Shown: positions 23,749-31,531, numbered from the stretch's first letter. The stretch is DNA of 64,000 bases from Orrella dioscoreae (GCF_900089455.2 NZ_LT907988.1:372001-436000); one strand, 5' to 3'. Numbers and translations are program-made. The notes: generated by a model from the sequence alone, not told the origin.

Positions 23749-24579
23749 ATGCCCAAGCACCTGAGCCCCGCGCAGATCGATGATTTCCGCCAGCACGGCT
23801 ACGCCTATCCCTTCGATGCCTTCGACGCACAGGAGGCCGCGCGGCTGCGCGCCCGCATCGAGTCCTACGAGCAGCAGAGCGGCTACGACGCCAACCAGAC
23901 GCTGAAGATCAAGGGGCACCTGGCCTTGCCCGACCTGGTGGCGTTGGGCCGCCATCCTCGCATCCTCGACGCGGTCGAGGACCTGATCGGCCCCAACATC
24001 CTGCTTTTCGGCGCCTCCATCTTCGCCAAGGACGGCGGCGATCCGCGCTACGTCTCCTGGCACCAGGACTCGGCCTATTTCGGCCTGGATCCGCACGACG
24101 AAATCACGGCATGGGTCGGCCTGACGGACTCGACGGAGGAGAACGGCTGCCTGCGCGTGCTGCCCGGCTCGCATCGGGGGCCGGACTTCAAGCATGAGGA
24201 AACCTACGCGCCGGACAACATGCTGGCCAAGGGACAGTCGCTGATCGGCATCGATGAAAGCCGGGCCGTGTCGATGCCGCTGCGCGCGGGACAGTTTTCG
24301 CTGCACCACGAGCGCACGGCGCACAGCTCGTTGCCCAACCGGAGCACGGGCCGGCGGATGGGGTTCGCGTTCTTCTACGTGCCCACCCATGCGCGCCTGC
24401 TCAAACGGCGTGGCCGCGCCACGCTGGTGCGGGGTGTGGACGAGTACGGCCATTGGGATGCCGACGACCTGCCCACCATGGACCTCGATCCGTTGTCGAT
24501 GCAGCAGCTCCGTTCCGCCTGGGGCAGCTACAAGGATGGCAAGGTATTGCAGGCCGCGGACATGTCGGCGCAGGCCTGA
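23749..24579 (+). CDS. Phytanoyl-CoA dioxygenase (PhyH) family Fe(II)/2-oxoglutarate oxygenase
   Basis: 276 residues, cytoplasmic. The metal-binding HxD is SWHQDS (His105, Asp107). The distal histidine is probably His192 in RTAHSSLPN, and the 2-oxoglutarate-binding Arg follows at 202-203 (GRRMGF). Cofactor residues therefore appear complete. Bacterial members hydroxylate small molecules such as ectoine, amino acids or aminophosphonates, with succinate and CO2 as by-products. Position in a sigma-54-driven unit with an amino-acid-type receptor suggests hydroxylation of an imported nitrogen compound; that is inference. GGAG lies ahead of ATG 23749. Confidence 0.88.
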   Translation: MPKHLSPAQIDDFRQHGYAYPFDAFDAQEAARLRARIESYEQQSGYDANQTLKIKGHLALPDLVALGRHPRILDAVEDLIGPNILLFGASIFAKDGGDPRYVSWHQDSAYFGLDPHDEITAWVGLTDSTEENGCLRVLPGSHRGPDFKHEETYAPDNMLAKGQSLIGIDESRAVSMPLRAGQFSLHHERTAHSSLPNRSTGRRMGFAFFYVPTHARLLKRRGRATLVRGVDEYGHWDADDLPTMDLDPLSMQQLRSAWGSYKDGKVLQAADMSAQA

Positions 24580-24642
24580 GGGCGTCGGGGAGCGGAGCGG
24601 GCGGGTGCTACGATCCCGCCAGTTCCCCTATCCTGCGCGCCC

Positions 24643-25209
24643 ATGGCGCGCGTGTCTGCCATGTCCCTGGTCCTGCGCGGCATGTGCGCCGCGGACATCC
24701 CCGACGTGCTCGATGTCCAGGCCGCCGCCTACCCCGCCATCCTCAACGAAGAGGCGGGCTTCTTCCTGAATCGCCTGGCCTTGTCTCCGGCGACCTGCTG
24801 GGTGGCGAGGGATGCCGCCAGCGACGCGATGCAGGGCTACCTGGTCGCGTATCCGTGGTCGGGCGGGTTGCCGCCCGAACTCGGCCAGGCCTTGCCCTCA
24901 CTGCCGGCAGGCGCCGACCATTGGTTCCTGCATGATTGCGCCGTGCATCCCCGCGCGCAGGGGCGCGGCGTGGGCAAGGCACTGTACGAAGCCGGCAGGC
25001 GCCAGGCCTGGGAAGCTGGTTTGCGACATGGCTGCCTGGTGGCACTGGCCGAGGCCGTTCCCTACTGGCTGCGGCTGGGGTACGCGACGCCGGTCGGGGT
25101 GATGCCGGGGCTGGCGGAAAAGTTGCGCCAGTATGGCGAGGGCGCCTGCTACCTGGCGCGTGCGATGGATTCAGTGGTGGACCGTGGCGCCGCGGGGCAG
25201 GGCGGCTGA
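24643..25209 (+). CDS. GNAT-family N-acetyltransferase
   Basis: 188 residues from ATG 24643 (ATG 24661 is equally possible). The acetyl-CoA-binding motif A is clear: HDCAVHPRAQGRGVGKALYEA, with the Q/R-x-x-G-x-G/A loop. It is followed by a helix and VPYWLRLGYATPV, the usual motif B. The acceptor substrate cannot be deduced. It follows the PhyH gene by 63 bases and could share its transcript. Its 3' end overlaps the converging yrbL-like gene by 39 bases. Confidence 0.88.
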   Translation: MARVSAMSLVLRGMCAADIPDVLDVQAAAYPAILNEEAGFFLNRLALSPATCWVARDAASDAMQGYLVAYPWSGGLPPELGQALPSLPAGADHWFLHDCAVHPRAQGRGVGKALYEAGRRQAWEAGLRHGCLVALAEAVPYWLRLGYATPVGVMPGLAEKLRQYGEGACYLARAMDSVVDRGAAGQGG

Positions 25210-25854
25210 TGCCGCCTTCGAGCCAGCCGGCGGTGCGTCACTCAGTCCGAGATACGCCAGGATCTTGGGGAAGTGCTGGTTGATCTTTCGGCGCGCGGTC
25301 CAGCGTTCAAGAAACTTGAACTTGCAGCGTAGCCGGTAGCGGAAATCGTAGCGGCGTCCGCCCAGGCCATCCACGATGACCAGGTAAGGGCGCCCCGCAC
25401 AGGTATGTGCGACGACGACATTGCACAGATTCACGTCGTTCCAGATGACACCGTTCTTGTGCAGCCAGTGCAGCATTTCGGTGATCAAGCCAAGTGCTTC
25501 CAGCTGGGAGATGGCGCCCGAGTGGAGCATGCGCTCGAGCGTCTGCGCGGCCTGGCCATCGCGGCCCCGGATCAGTTCCACCACGATCCCGTGGCCCTTC
25601 GAGGTGGCTACCGGTTGATGGATCTTGGGCAGGTGCTGCGACGTGAGCTTGCGGGTGTTGAGGTGCTGGAGGTAATGCAGCTCGAGCGCATTCTCGAGGA
25701 GGTCGGCAGATTGCCCGGCGCGGCTCACCTTGATGCACAGGGATGGGTCCAGCGGGTGTTGCCAGCATTCCCGCTGATTGCCGGTGCCGATCAGGGTGGC
25801 CAGGCTCAATGCCTCGGGTGGGTCTGTCGATGTGGCGCGGCCAGTCGAATCCAT
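25171..25854 (-). CDS. yrbL: YrbL family protein (PhoP regulatory network, kinase-like fold)
   Basis: 227 residues from ATG 25854, preceded by GGAGA. Typical YrbL segments are present: IGTGNQRECWQHPLDPSLCIKV near the N-terminus, a glycine-rich start plus a lysine in the nucleotide-binding position. Then come IWNDVNLCNVVV, which resembles the catalytic loop of protein kinases (D-x4-N), and VIVDGLG, which resembles the metal-binding DFG. In enteric bacteria YrbL is a PhoP- and acid-induced protein of unresolved activity. It overlaps the GNAT gene at the 3' end. No PhoPQ genes are in the window. Confidence 0.8.
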   Translation of the reverse strand: MDSTGRATSTDPPEALSLATLIGTGNQRECWQHPLDPSLCIKVSRAGQSADLLENALELHYLQHLNTRKLTSQHLPKIHQPVATSKGHGIVVELIRGRDGQAAQTLERMLHSGAISQLEALGLITEMLHWLHKNGVIWNDVNLCNVVVAHTCAGRPYLVIVDGLGGRRYDFRYRLRCKFKFLERWTARRKINQHFPKILAYLGLSDAPPAGSKAASAALPRGATVHH

Positions 25855-26018
25855 CTGCGTCTCCGCCCGTCCTCGTCGCACAAGGCAAGGATTCCCGGCA
25901 TTTATTTCATGATGATGAAACAAATATTATCAGCGCTTCTTGCCTTGGAGGGCCCAGGTGGCGCGTGGAAGCCCCCTGGAATGCTTGAGTCACCTCAAGC
26001 CCAAGGGGATTCGTTGTT

Positions 26019-26045
26019 TTGACGCAAATTCGACGTTTGTGTCAA
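26019..26045. promoter_or_regulatory. 27-base inverted repeat upstream of the yrbL-like gene
   Basis: TTGACGCAAA and TTTGTGTCAA pair at nine of ten positions around a seven-base spacer. It lies between the IclR stop and the yrbL-like start, in a locally AT-richer 233-base gap that also has CTTGAG-tcac-CTCAAG and the hairpin GCCTCCG-ctgca-CGGAGGC (26059-26077). It could be an operator for the yrbL-like gene or part of the iclR terminator. Confidence 0.4.
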
Positions 26046-26087
26046 CGTGGCGGACAGGGCCTCCGCTGCACGGAGGCTGGCGTCGGC

Positions 26088-26801
26088 CTAGTTGCTGTCC
26101 AGCGTGTCGCAGAGCTCGCGCGCCGCGTCCTTCACCAGTTGCACGTGGCTCGGGTTCAGGCGATGCGTGGGCATGGTCAGTGTGACGGCGCCCACCAGCT
26201 CCGTGCCGTTCTTGAAGACCGGCGCCGAGATGCCCGACAGGTCGGGCGTGCGGTCGCCGTTCAGCAGGATGACGCCGTCGCGGCGGATCTGCTCATAGAC
26301 CTCGCCGATGCCGCCGCTGTAGGCGCTCAGCACGCGGCCACCCGCGCCACGCCCCATGGGCAGCACGTCGCCGGCCTTCAGGTGGTCGCGCAGCGGCTGC
26401 GGGGAATCGACCCGATACAGGCAGATGCGCTGGTCGCCCTGGCGCACGTGGAAGGCCGCGCTTTCACCGGTCTGCGCCACCAGGCGTTGCAGCAGCGGCG
26501 TGACCAGCGGTTCCAGTGAAAAGGACGCCGCGTAAAGGGCATGCAAGCGTGCCACTTCCGGGCCGATAGCATAGCGACCGGTTTCCGTCTGACGGATCAG
26601 TCGGCCATGGACCAGCGAGGCAAGCAGCCGCGACACCGCGCTCTTGTAGAGCCGCGTGCGGTTGGCCAATTCGGTCAGGCTCAGCGACTCGTCGCCATTG
26701 CGAAAGGCGGCAAGCACCGTGAGGGCTTTGTCGACGGCGGCAACGCCGCCGGGGGCGAGGTTCTCGTCGGCGACGGACTTCTGCGCGGATTTCCTGGGCA
26801 T
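26088..26801 (-). CDS. IclR-family transcriptional regulator
   Basis: 237 residues from ATG 26801. The N-terminal winged helix covers about residues 22-85 (AVDKALTVLAAFRNGDESLS, then LTELANRTRLYKSAVSRLLASL). The IclR effector domain covers about 95-235 (VRQGDQRICLYRVDSPQPLRDHL, DLSGISAPVFKNGTELVGAVTL). It is divergent from the HMG-CoA-lyase operon and separated from it by an AT-rich region full of short repeats, so it most likely controls that operon and itself. The frame is open upstream into the operator region, but the conserved part starts at MPRKSA. Confidence 0.93.
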   Translation of the reverse strand: MPRKSAQKSVADENLAPGGVAAVDKALTVLAAFRNGDESLSLTELANRTRLYKSAVSRLLASLVHGRLIRQTETGRYAIGPEVARLHALYAASFSLEPLVTPLLQRLVAQTGESAAFHVRQGDQRICLYRVDSPQPLRDHLKAGDVLPMGRGAGGRVLSAYSGGIGEVYEQIRRDGVILLNGDRTPDLSGISAPVFKNGTELVGAVTLTMPTHRLNPSHVQLVKDAARELCDTLDSN

Positions 26802-26888
26802 GAATGACTCGCGTACCAAAAAGACAGCAGGGAAAAGACCGCGGCGCGATTGACAGCGCGGACGGTCAAGCGAATAATCTATTTTAAG

Positions 26889-26975
26889 GATAGAACTTGA
26901 TTCTATCAAATAGAATTTATAAGTAGCGTTCCTTAGGATATGTATCCTATAGAACGGAATCTTATAGAACAGAAT
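26889..26975. promoter_or_regulatory. AT-rich operator cluster between iclR and the lyase operon
   Basis: Three repeat structures occur within 90 bases: GATAGAA-N5-TTCTATC (26889-26907), TAGGATA-TG-TATCCTA (26934-26949), and a direct repeat TATAGAACrGAATC with a 15-base period (26948-26961 and 26963-26976). ATAGAA occurs four times. The region stands out against the GC-rich surroundings and should hold the binding sites of the IclR regulator and both promoters. Confidence 0.6.
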
Positions 26976-27074
26976 CGCGGACTGCAAGGTCTACGATGAA
27001 TAAATCCGGAGACGCGGTCCAAACGCACAACGCTTCGTGCGCTGGGACGTCCCCGACAGAAACAGGAATGTCCC

Positions 27075-28046
27075 GTGGCAACAAAAGTATTGGTGAGCGA
27101 GGTCGGACCCCGCGACGGCCTGCAAAGCGTCAAGCGCACGATGAGCCTGGCGCACAAGACGCAGTGGATCTCGGCGCTGCATGCGGCGGGCCTGCAGGAA
27201 ATCGAGGTCGGCTCCTTCGTCTCTCCCAAGCTGTTGCCGCAAATGGCCGACACCGCGCAGGTGGTGGCCCATGCCAAGACCCTGCCCGGCCTGCACGTGG
27301 CCGTGCTCGTGCCCAACCTGAAGGGCGCGCAGGCCGCGTTCGAGGCTGGCGTGCACAAGATCACGCTGCCGATCTCGGTGACGGAAGTGCATTCGCTGGC
27401 GAACATCCGCCGCACGCACGAACAGGTCTTCGAGGAAGTGCGCCAGGTCGTGGCGCTGCGCAACGCGCAGTACCCCGGCATTGCCATCGAGGCCGGCATG
27501 TCGGTGGCCTTCGGCTGCACGCTGGCCGGCGCCGTGGCCGATGACGAAACGATGCGCATCGGGCATCTGATGGCCGAGCTGGGCGTGGACGAGGTCGGCC
27601 TGTCCGACACCACGGGCTACGGCAACCCGGCCCAGGTGGGCCGCATGTTCCGTCGCCTGCAGGCCGAGCTGGGCGAGAAGGCGGGCGGCGCGCACTTCCA
27701 CAACACGCGTGGCCAGGGCATGGCCAACGTGGTCGCCGCGCTGGATGCTGGCGTCACCACCTTCGACGCCAGCCAGGGCGGCCTGGGCGGCTGTCCCTAC
27801 GCGCCGGGCGCCACCGGCAACATCGTCACCGAAGACCTGGTGTATCTGCTGGAAGCCATGGGCCTGGACACCGGCATCGACGTCGAGAAGCTGCTGGCCG
27901 CGCGCGCCGTGCTGGCCGAAGGCCTGCCTGGCGAGCCGCTGTACGGCCACGTCCCTGACGCCGGCCTGCCCAAGGGCTTCGTCTATGCCGATGGCCGCGT
28001 GCCGCCCGAGACGCCCGCGCGCGTCGGTTGCGGAGCGCAGGCCTGA
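27075..28046 (+). CDS. Hydroxymethylglutaryl-CoA lyase family enzyme
   Basis: 323 residues from GTG 27075 with AGGAA upstream. A DRE-TIM barrel: VSEVGPRDGLQSVKR at the start binds the metal and substrate, the metal ligands HFH lie at 207-209, and the catalytic cysteine loop GGCPYAPGA has Cys240. It cleaves a 3-hydroxy-3-methylglutaryl-CoA-like thioester to acetyl-CoA and a keto acid. The next gene, a class III CoA-transferase two bases downstream, can make the thioester from the free acid. Together with the Bug receptor and lactonase this suggests catabolism of an imported branched hydroxy-dicarboxylate. Closely related lyases acting on other 3-hydroxyacyl-CoAs cannot be excluded. Confidence 0.9.
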   Translation: MATKVLVSEVGPRDGLQSVKRTMSLAHKTQWISALHAAGLQEIEVGSFVSPKLLPQMADTAQVVAHAKTLPGLHVAVLVPNLKGAQAAFEAGVHKITLPISVTEVHSLANIRRTHEQVFEEVRQVVALRNAQYPGIAIEAGMSVAFGCTLAGAVADDETMRIGHLMAELGVDEVGLSDTTGYGNPAQVGRMFRRLQAELGEKAGGAHFHNTRGQGMANVVAALDAGVTTFDASQGGLGGCPYAPGATGNIVTEDLVYLLEAMGLDTGIDVEKLLAARAVLAEGLPGEPLYGHVPDAGLPKGFVYADGRVPPETPARVGCGAQA

Positions 28047-28048
28047 TC

Positions 28049-29269
28049 ATGAGCGAACAGAAGAACCCCTTGCCGCTCGCCGGCATCCGCGTCGTCGAAT
28101 TCACGCACATGGTCATGGGCCCGAGCTGCGGCATGCTGCTCGCGGACCTGGGCGCCGAAGTCATCAAGGTCGAACCCGTCAACGGCGACAACACGCGCCG
28201 CCTGCCCGGTTCGGGCTCGGGCTTCTATGCCATGTTCAACCGCAACAAGAAGAGCCTGGCGGTGGACGTGAAGCAGCCCGCTGGCCGCGAAGCCGTGCTG
28301 CGCCTGCTTGCCACGGCCGATGTGTTCAGCGAGAACTTCAAGCCCGGCACCATGGAAAAGCTGGGCCTGGGCTATGAGGCGCTGTCCAAGCTCAATCCCC
28401 GCCTGATCTATGTCTCGCACAAGGGCTTCCTGAAGGGGCCCTACGACCAGCGCACCGCGCTGGACGAGGTCGTGCAGATGATGGGCGGCATGGCCTACAT
28501 GACCGGTCCCGAAGGCCGTCCGCTGCGGGCCGGGGCGTCGGTCAACGACATCATGGGCGGCATCTTCGGCGCCATCGGCGCCATGGCCGCGCTGCGCACC
28601 CGCGACACGACGGGCCGCGGCCAGCAGGTCGAAAGCTCGCTCTTCGAGAACAACGTGTTCCTGATGGGCACGCACATGATGCAGTACGCCGTGACCGGCA
28701 AGCCCGCCAAGCCCATGCCCAGCCGCGTGGCGGCCTGGGCGGTCTACGACGTGTTCGAGGCGCGCGACGGCGGGCAGATTTTCCTCGGCGTGGTGTCGGA
28801 TACGCAATGGCGCCTGTTCTGCGACGCCTTCGGCCTGGCCGCGCTGAAGGCGTCGCCGCGCCTGGCGACCAACCCGCAACGCGTGGCCGAGCGCGAGTGG
28901 CTGATGCCGCAACTGCGCGCCGTGATGGCAACCTATTCCGCGGACGAGATCTCGACGCGCTTCGAAGCGCACGGACTGCCCTTCGCGCCGATCACGCAGC
29001 CGCATGAACTGTTCGAGGACGAGCACCTGCGCGAAAGCGGCGGCCTGGCACCTGTGCATATCGCGCCCGATGCCAGCGGCGCGCAGGCGGACCTGGATAC
29101 CCGCACGCCGCTCCTGCCGCTGATGCTGGATGGCGAGCGGCTGGGCGTGCGCAGCAATCCGCCTTCCATCGGCGAGCATACCGCTGCGTTGCTGCGGGAA
29201 CTGGGTTACAGCGCCGACGAGATCAAGGCGCTGGAATCCCAGCAGATCATCCACGACGGCGAAGGCTGA
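28049..29269 (+). CDS. CaiB/BaiF class III CoA-transferase
   Basis: 406 residues, the normal length. The family start VVEFTHMVMGPSCGMLLADLGAEVIKVE is split over residues about 13-40. The catalytic aspartate is Asp167 in SVNDIMGG, and GRGQQVESSLFE follows. Class III enzymes move CoA between carboxylic acids through an aspartyl-CoA thioester. Mammalian SUGCT of this family transfers CoA from succinyl-CoA to hydroxymethylglutarate, which would fit the adjoining HMG-CoA-lyase-type enzyme. The two genes are two bases apart and surely co-translated. The acceptor acid is inferred from context only. Confidence 0.92.
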   Translation: MSEQKNPLPLAGIRVVEFTHMVMGPSCGMLLADLGAEVIKVEPVNGDNTRRLPGSGSGFYAMFNRNKKSLAVDVKQPAGREAVLRLLATADVFSENFKPGTMEKLGLGYEALSKLNPRLIYVSHKGFLKGPYDQRTALDEVVQMMGGMAYMTGPEGRPLRAGASVNDIMGGIFGAIGAMAALRTRDTTGRGQQVESSLFENNVFLMGTHMMQYAVTGKPAKPMPSRVAAWAVYDVFEARDGGQIFLGVVSDTQWRLFCDAFGLAALKASPRLATNPQRVAEREWLMPQLRAVMATYSADEISTRFEAHGLPFAPITQPHELFEDEHLRESGGLAPVHIAPDASGAQADLDTRTPLLPLMLDGERLGVRSNPPSIGEHTAALLRELGYSADEIKALESQQIIHDGEG

Positions 29270-29401
29270 TCGCGGGCGGTGCCAAAGGAAAGGACGCGGC
29301 CGGATTTCCGGACGCGCCCCGGTTCCTTGCATCCCGCGCCCGCGACAGTCGCGAACTTTTCACTTTTTGGTGCGAAATAACCCCTTTGTTCAAACGTTTC
29401 A

Positions 29402-29419
29402 ATCGGTGATACAACCGAT
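29402..29419. promoter_or_regulatory. Inverted repeat in the leader of the second Bug gene
   Basis: ATCGGT-GATACA-ACCGAT is a perfect six-pair inverted repeat, just upstream of a TATAAC hexamer (29426-29431) that could serve as a -10 element. It lies about 110 bases before the Bug start, in the 258-base gap after the CoA-transferase, and suggests separate control of the receptor gene. Confidence 0.4.
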
Positions 29420-29527
29420 ACCTTTTATAACGCTTTCATGCGTGGCAGCATGTTGCGACTTGACGGGTCAAAAGCCCGCCAGGTCTGGACTGTTCCCATG
29501 CTTTGCTTATCCACCTGGAGACTTAGT

Positions 29528-30496
29528 GTGAAATTCCCCCTCGTCGCAGCGGCCATGCTGGCCTTCGCGTTCAACGCCCAGGCCGCAGAATCGGCTGATA
29601 CCTATCCGTCCAAGCCCGTGCGCATCGTCGTGCCGTATTCGGCAGGCGGCACCACCGACTACGCTGCCCGCATCGTCGCGCAAAAGCTGACGGAACAAAA
29701 TGGCCAGACCTTCTTCGTCGAGAACAAGGCCGGCGCGTCGGGCACCATCGGCACCCTGGACGTGGTCCGGTCGGCCGCCGACGGCTACAACATCCTGACC
29801 AACGACACGACCTACGCCATGCTGCCGGCGCTGTTCGACAAGCTGGCCTGGGACCACAAGAACGACCTGGTGCCGGTCAGCATGCTGATCCAGTCGCCCG
29901 TCACGCTGGTCGTGCCGCAAGCGTCGAAATTCCAGACGATGCAGGACCTGATCGACTACGCCAAGCAGAACCCCGGCCTGCTGAACTTCGGCTCGGGCGG
30001 CCAAGGCAGCTCCACCCACCTGTCGTCGGAAGTCTTCCGTGACCAGGCCCAGATCAACGTCGCCCACATCCCCTACCGTGGCGCCGGCGCCGCCATGACC
30101 GACCTGATGGCCGGCCAGATCGACTTCCTGATCACCGCCACGCCCACCGCCATCGGCCCCATCAAGGGCAATCGCGTGCGCGCGCTGGCCGTCAGCGGCA
30201 ATGAGCGGCTGAAGGCCCTGCCGAACGTGCCGACCTTCAAGGAAGCCGGCCTGGCCGACTACCAGGTCATCAACTGGTTCGGTTTCGCCGTGCCGCGCAA
30301 CACGCCCGCGCCCGTCGTCGAGAAGCTGTCGACGCTGGTGCTGAAGGCCCTGGACGACGACAAGCTGCGTGCCCAGCTGGAAGAGCAGGGCGCCAAGCCC
30401 GGCACGCTGAAGCCCGCCGAGTTCCAGAAGCTGGTCAGCGAGGAAATCACGCTGTGGACCGACGTCGCCAAGAAGGCTGGCGTCAAACCCGAGTAA
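29528..30496 (+). CDS. Bug/TctC-family periplasmic solute receptor
   Basis: 322 residues from GTG 29528, with GGAG seven bases upstream. The signal peptide ends NAQA-AES. Family hallmarks are YPSKPVRIVVPYSAGGTTD, FVENKAGASGTIGTLDVVRSA, NFGSGGQGSSTHLSSEVFR and IPYRGAGAAMTDLMAGQIDF. It presumably captures the acid degraded by the lyase and CoA-transferase upstream. A strong intrinsic terminator follows at 30559-30590. No membrane subunits are linked, although a tctA is found at 18699. Confidence 0.93.
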   Translation: MKFPLVAAAMLAFAFNAQAAESADTYPSKPVRIVVPYSAGGTTDYAARIVAQKLTEQNGQTFFVENKAGASGTIGTLDVVRSAADGYNILTNDTTYAMLPALFDKLAWDHKNDLVPVSMLIQSPVTLVVPQASKFQTMQDLIDYAKQNPGLLNFGSGGQGSSTHLSSEVFRDQAQINVAHIPYRGAGAAMTDLMAGQIDFLITATPTAIGPIKGNRVRALAVSGNERLKALPNVPTFKEAGLADYQVINWFGFAVPRNTPAPVVEKLSTLVLKALDDDKLRAQLEEQGAKPGTLKPAEFQKLVSEEITLWTDVAKKAGVKPE

Positions 30497-30558
30497 TCGG
30501 CGCGGGCAAGGCAATACGCGTGAACGCGTGCCTGTCGTAGACTGACACGCGCGCCCCA

Positions 30559-30590
30559 CAGGCGCGGCCATCGGCCGCGCCTGTTTTCTT
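30559..30590 (+). terminator. Intrinsic terminator after the Bug gene
   Basis: CAGGCGCGGCC-ATC-GGCCGCGCCTG is a perfect eleven-pair hairpin followed by TTTTCTTT. It ends the Bug transcript. The ribosome-binding site AGGAGA of the lactonase gene begins only a few bases later, so the lactonase would depend on read-through. Confidence 0.85.
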
Positions 30591-30607
30591 TCCAGGAGAA
30601 AAAGAAG

Positions 30608-31531
30608 ATGTGGAACCTTTCCTTCACCCCGCCCGAACGCATCCAGGCCGAGGTGCTGACCGCGATGCCCGATGCGCTGCGCCTGCCCCGGCCGTCAGCC
30701 TGGGCGGATGCCAACAAGGCGGGCGAACCCATCGACAGTTTCCTGGAAGGCCCGGTCTTCGACCGCGCGGGCAACCTCTATGTGACCGACATTCCGCACG
30801 GCCGCATCCTGCGTATCGATGCGCAAGGCGCCTGGCACGTGGTGGCCGAGTACGACGGCTGGCCCAATGGCCTGGCCATCCATCGCGATGGCAGCATCTG
30901 GATTGCCGACTACCGCCGCGGCCTGCTGCGCCTGTCGCCCGAGGGCGGCCAACCCGAAGCCGTGCTGGGCCATCGCAACAGCGAGTCCTTCAAGGGCATC
31001 AACGACCTGATCTTCGATGCACAGGGCCGCTGCTGGTTTACCGACCAGGGCCAGACCGGCATGCACGACCCCAGCGGACGCGTCTACCGCTACGATCCCG
31101 CCGATGGCCGCCTGGACGTGCTGCTGTCCAATGCGCCCAGCCCCAACGGCCTGGCGCTGGACGCGCATGGCAAGGCCTTCTTCCTGGCTGTCACGCGCGG
31201 CAACGCCGTGTGGCGCGGCCCGGTGCAGCGTGACGGCTCGCTCAGCAAGGTGGGCGTGCTGCGCACGTTCTTCGGCACCAGCGGCCCCGATGGCATGGCG
31301 GTGGGCGCGAACAACGAACTGGTGGTTGCGCACGCCAGCCTGGGCGGCGCCTTCGTGCTGAACGCCATGGGCGAGGTCACCCATTTCGTGCAAAGCCCTT
31401 GCGGCAAGACCATCACCAACGTGGCTTTCCGGCCGGGCACGCGTCAGCTGGTGCTGACCGATTCCTCGACCGGCACGGTGCTGACCGCCGCGCTGCCCTG
31501 CGAGGGCGCGGCGCTGTACTCGCACGCCTGA
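30608..31531 (+). CDS. SMP-30/gluconolactonase/LRE family protein
   Basis: 307 residues, no signal peptide. A six-bladed propeller is evident from repeated blade motifs: FLEGPVFDRAGNLYVTDIPHGR (metal ligand Glu in LEGP), GWPNGLAIHRDGSIWIADYR, KGINDLIFDAQGRCWFTDQG and APSPNGLALD. The Asn in PNGLAL and the Asp in GPDGMAV are the usual metal-binding positions. These calcium- or zinc-dependent enzymes open lactones, so it may hydrolyse a lactone form of the acid used by this cluster. Its 3' end overlaps the converging MFS gene by 88 bases. Confidence 0.9.
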   Translation: MWNLSFTPPERIQAEVLTAMPDALRLPRPSAWADANKAGEPIDSFLEGPVFDRAGNLYVTDIPHGRILRIDAQGAWHVVAEYDGWPNGLAIHRDGSIWIADYRRGLLRLSPEGGQPEAVLGHRNSESFKGINDLIFDAQGRCWFTDQGQTGMHDPSGRVYRYDPADGRLDVLLSNAPSPNGLALDAHGKAFFLAVTRGNAVWRGPVQRDGSLSKVGVLRTFFGTSGPDGMAVGANNELVVAHASLGGAFVLNAMGEVTHFVQSPCGKTITNVAFRPGTRQLVLTDSSTGTVLTAALPCEGAALYSHA

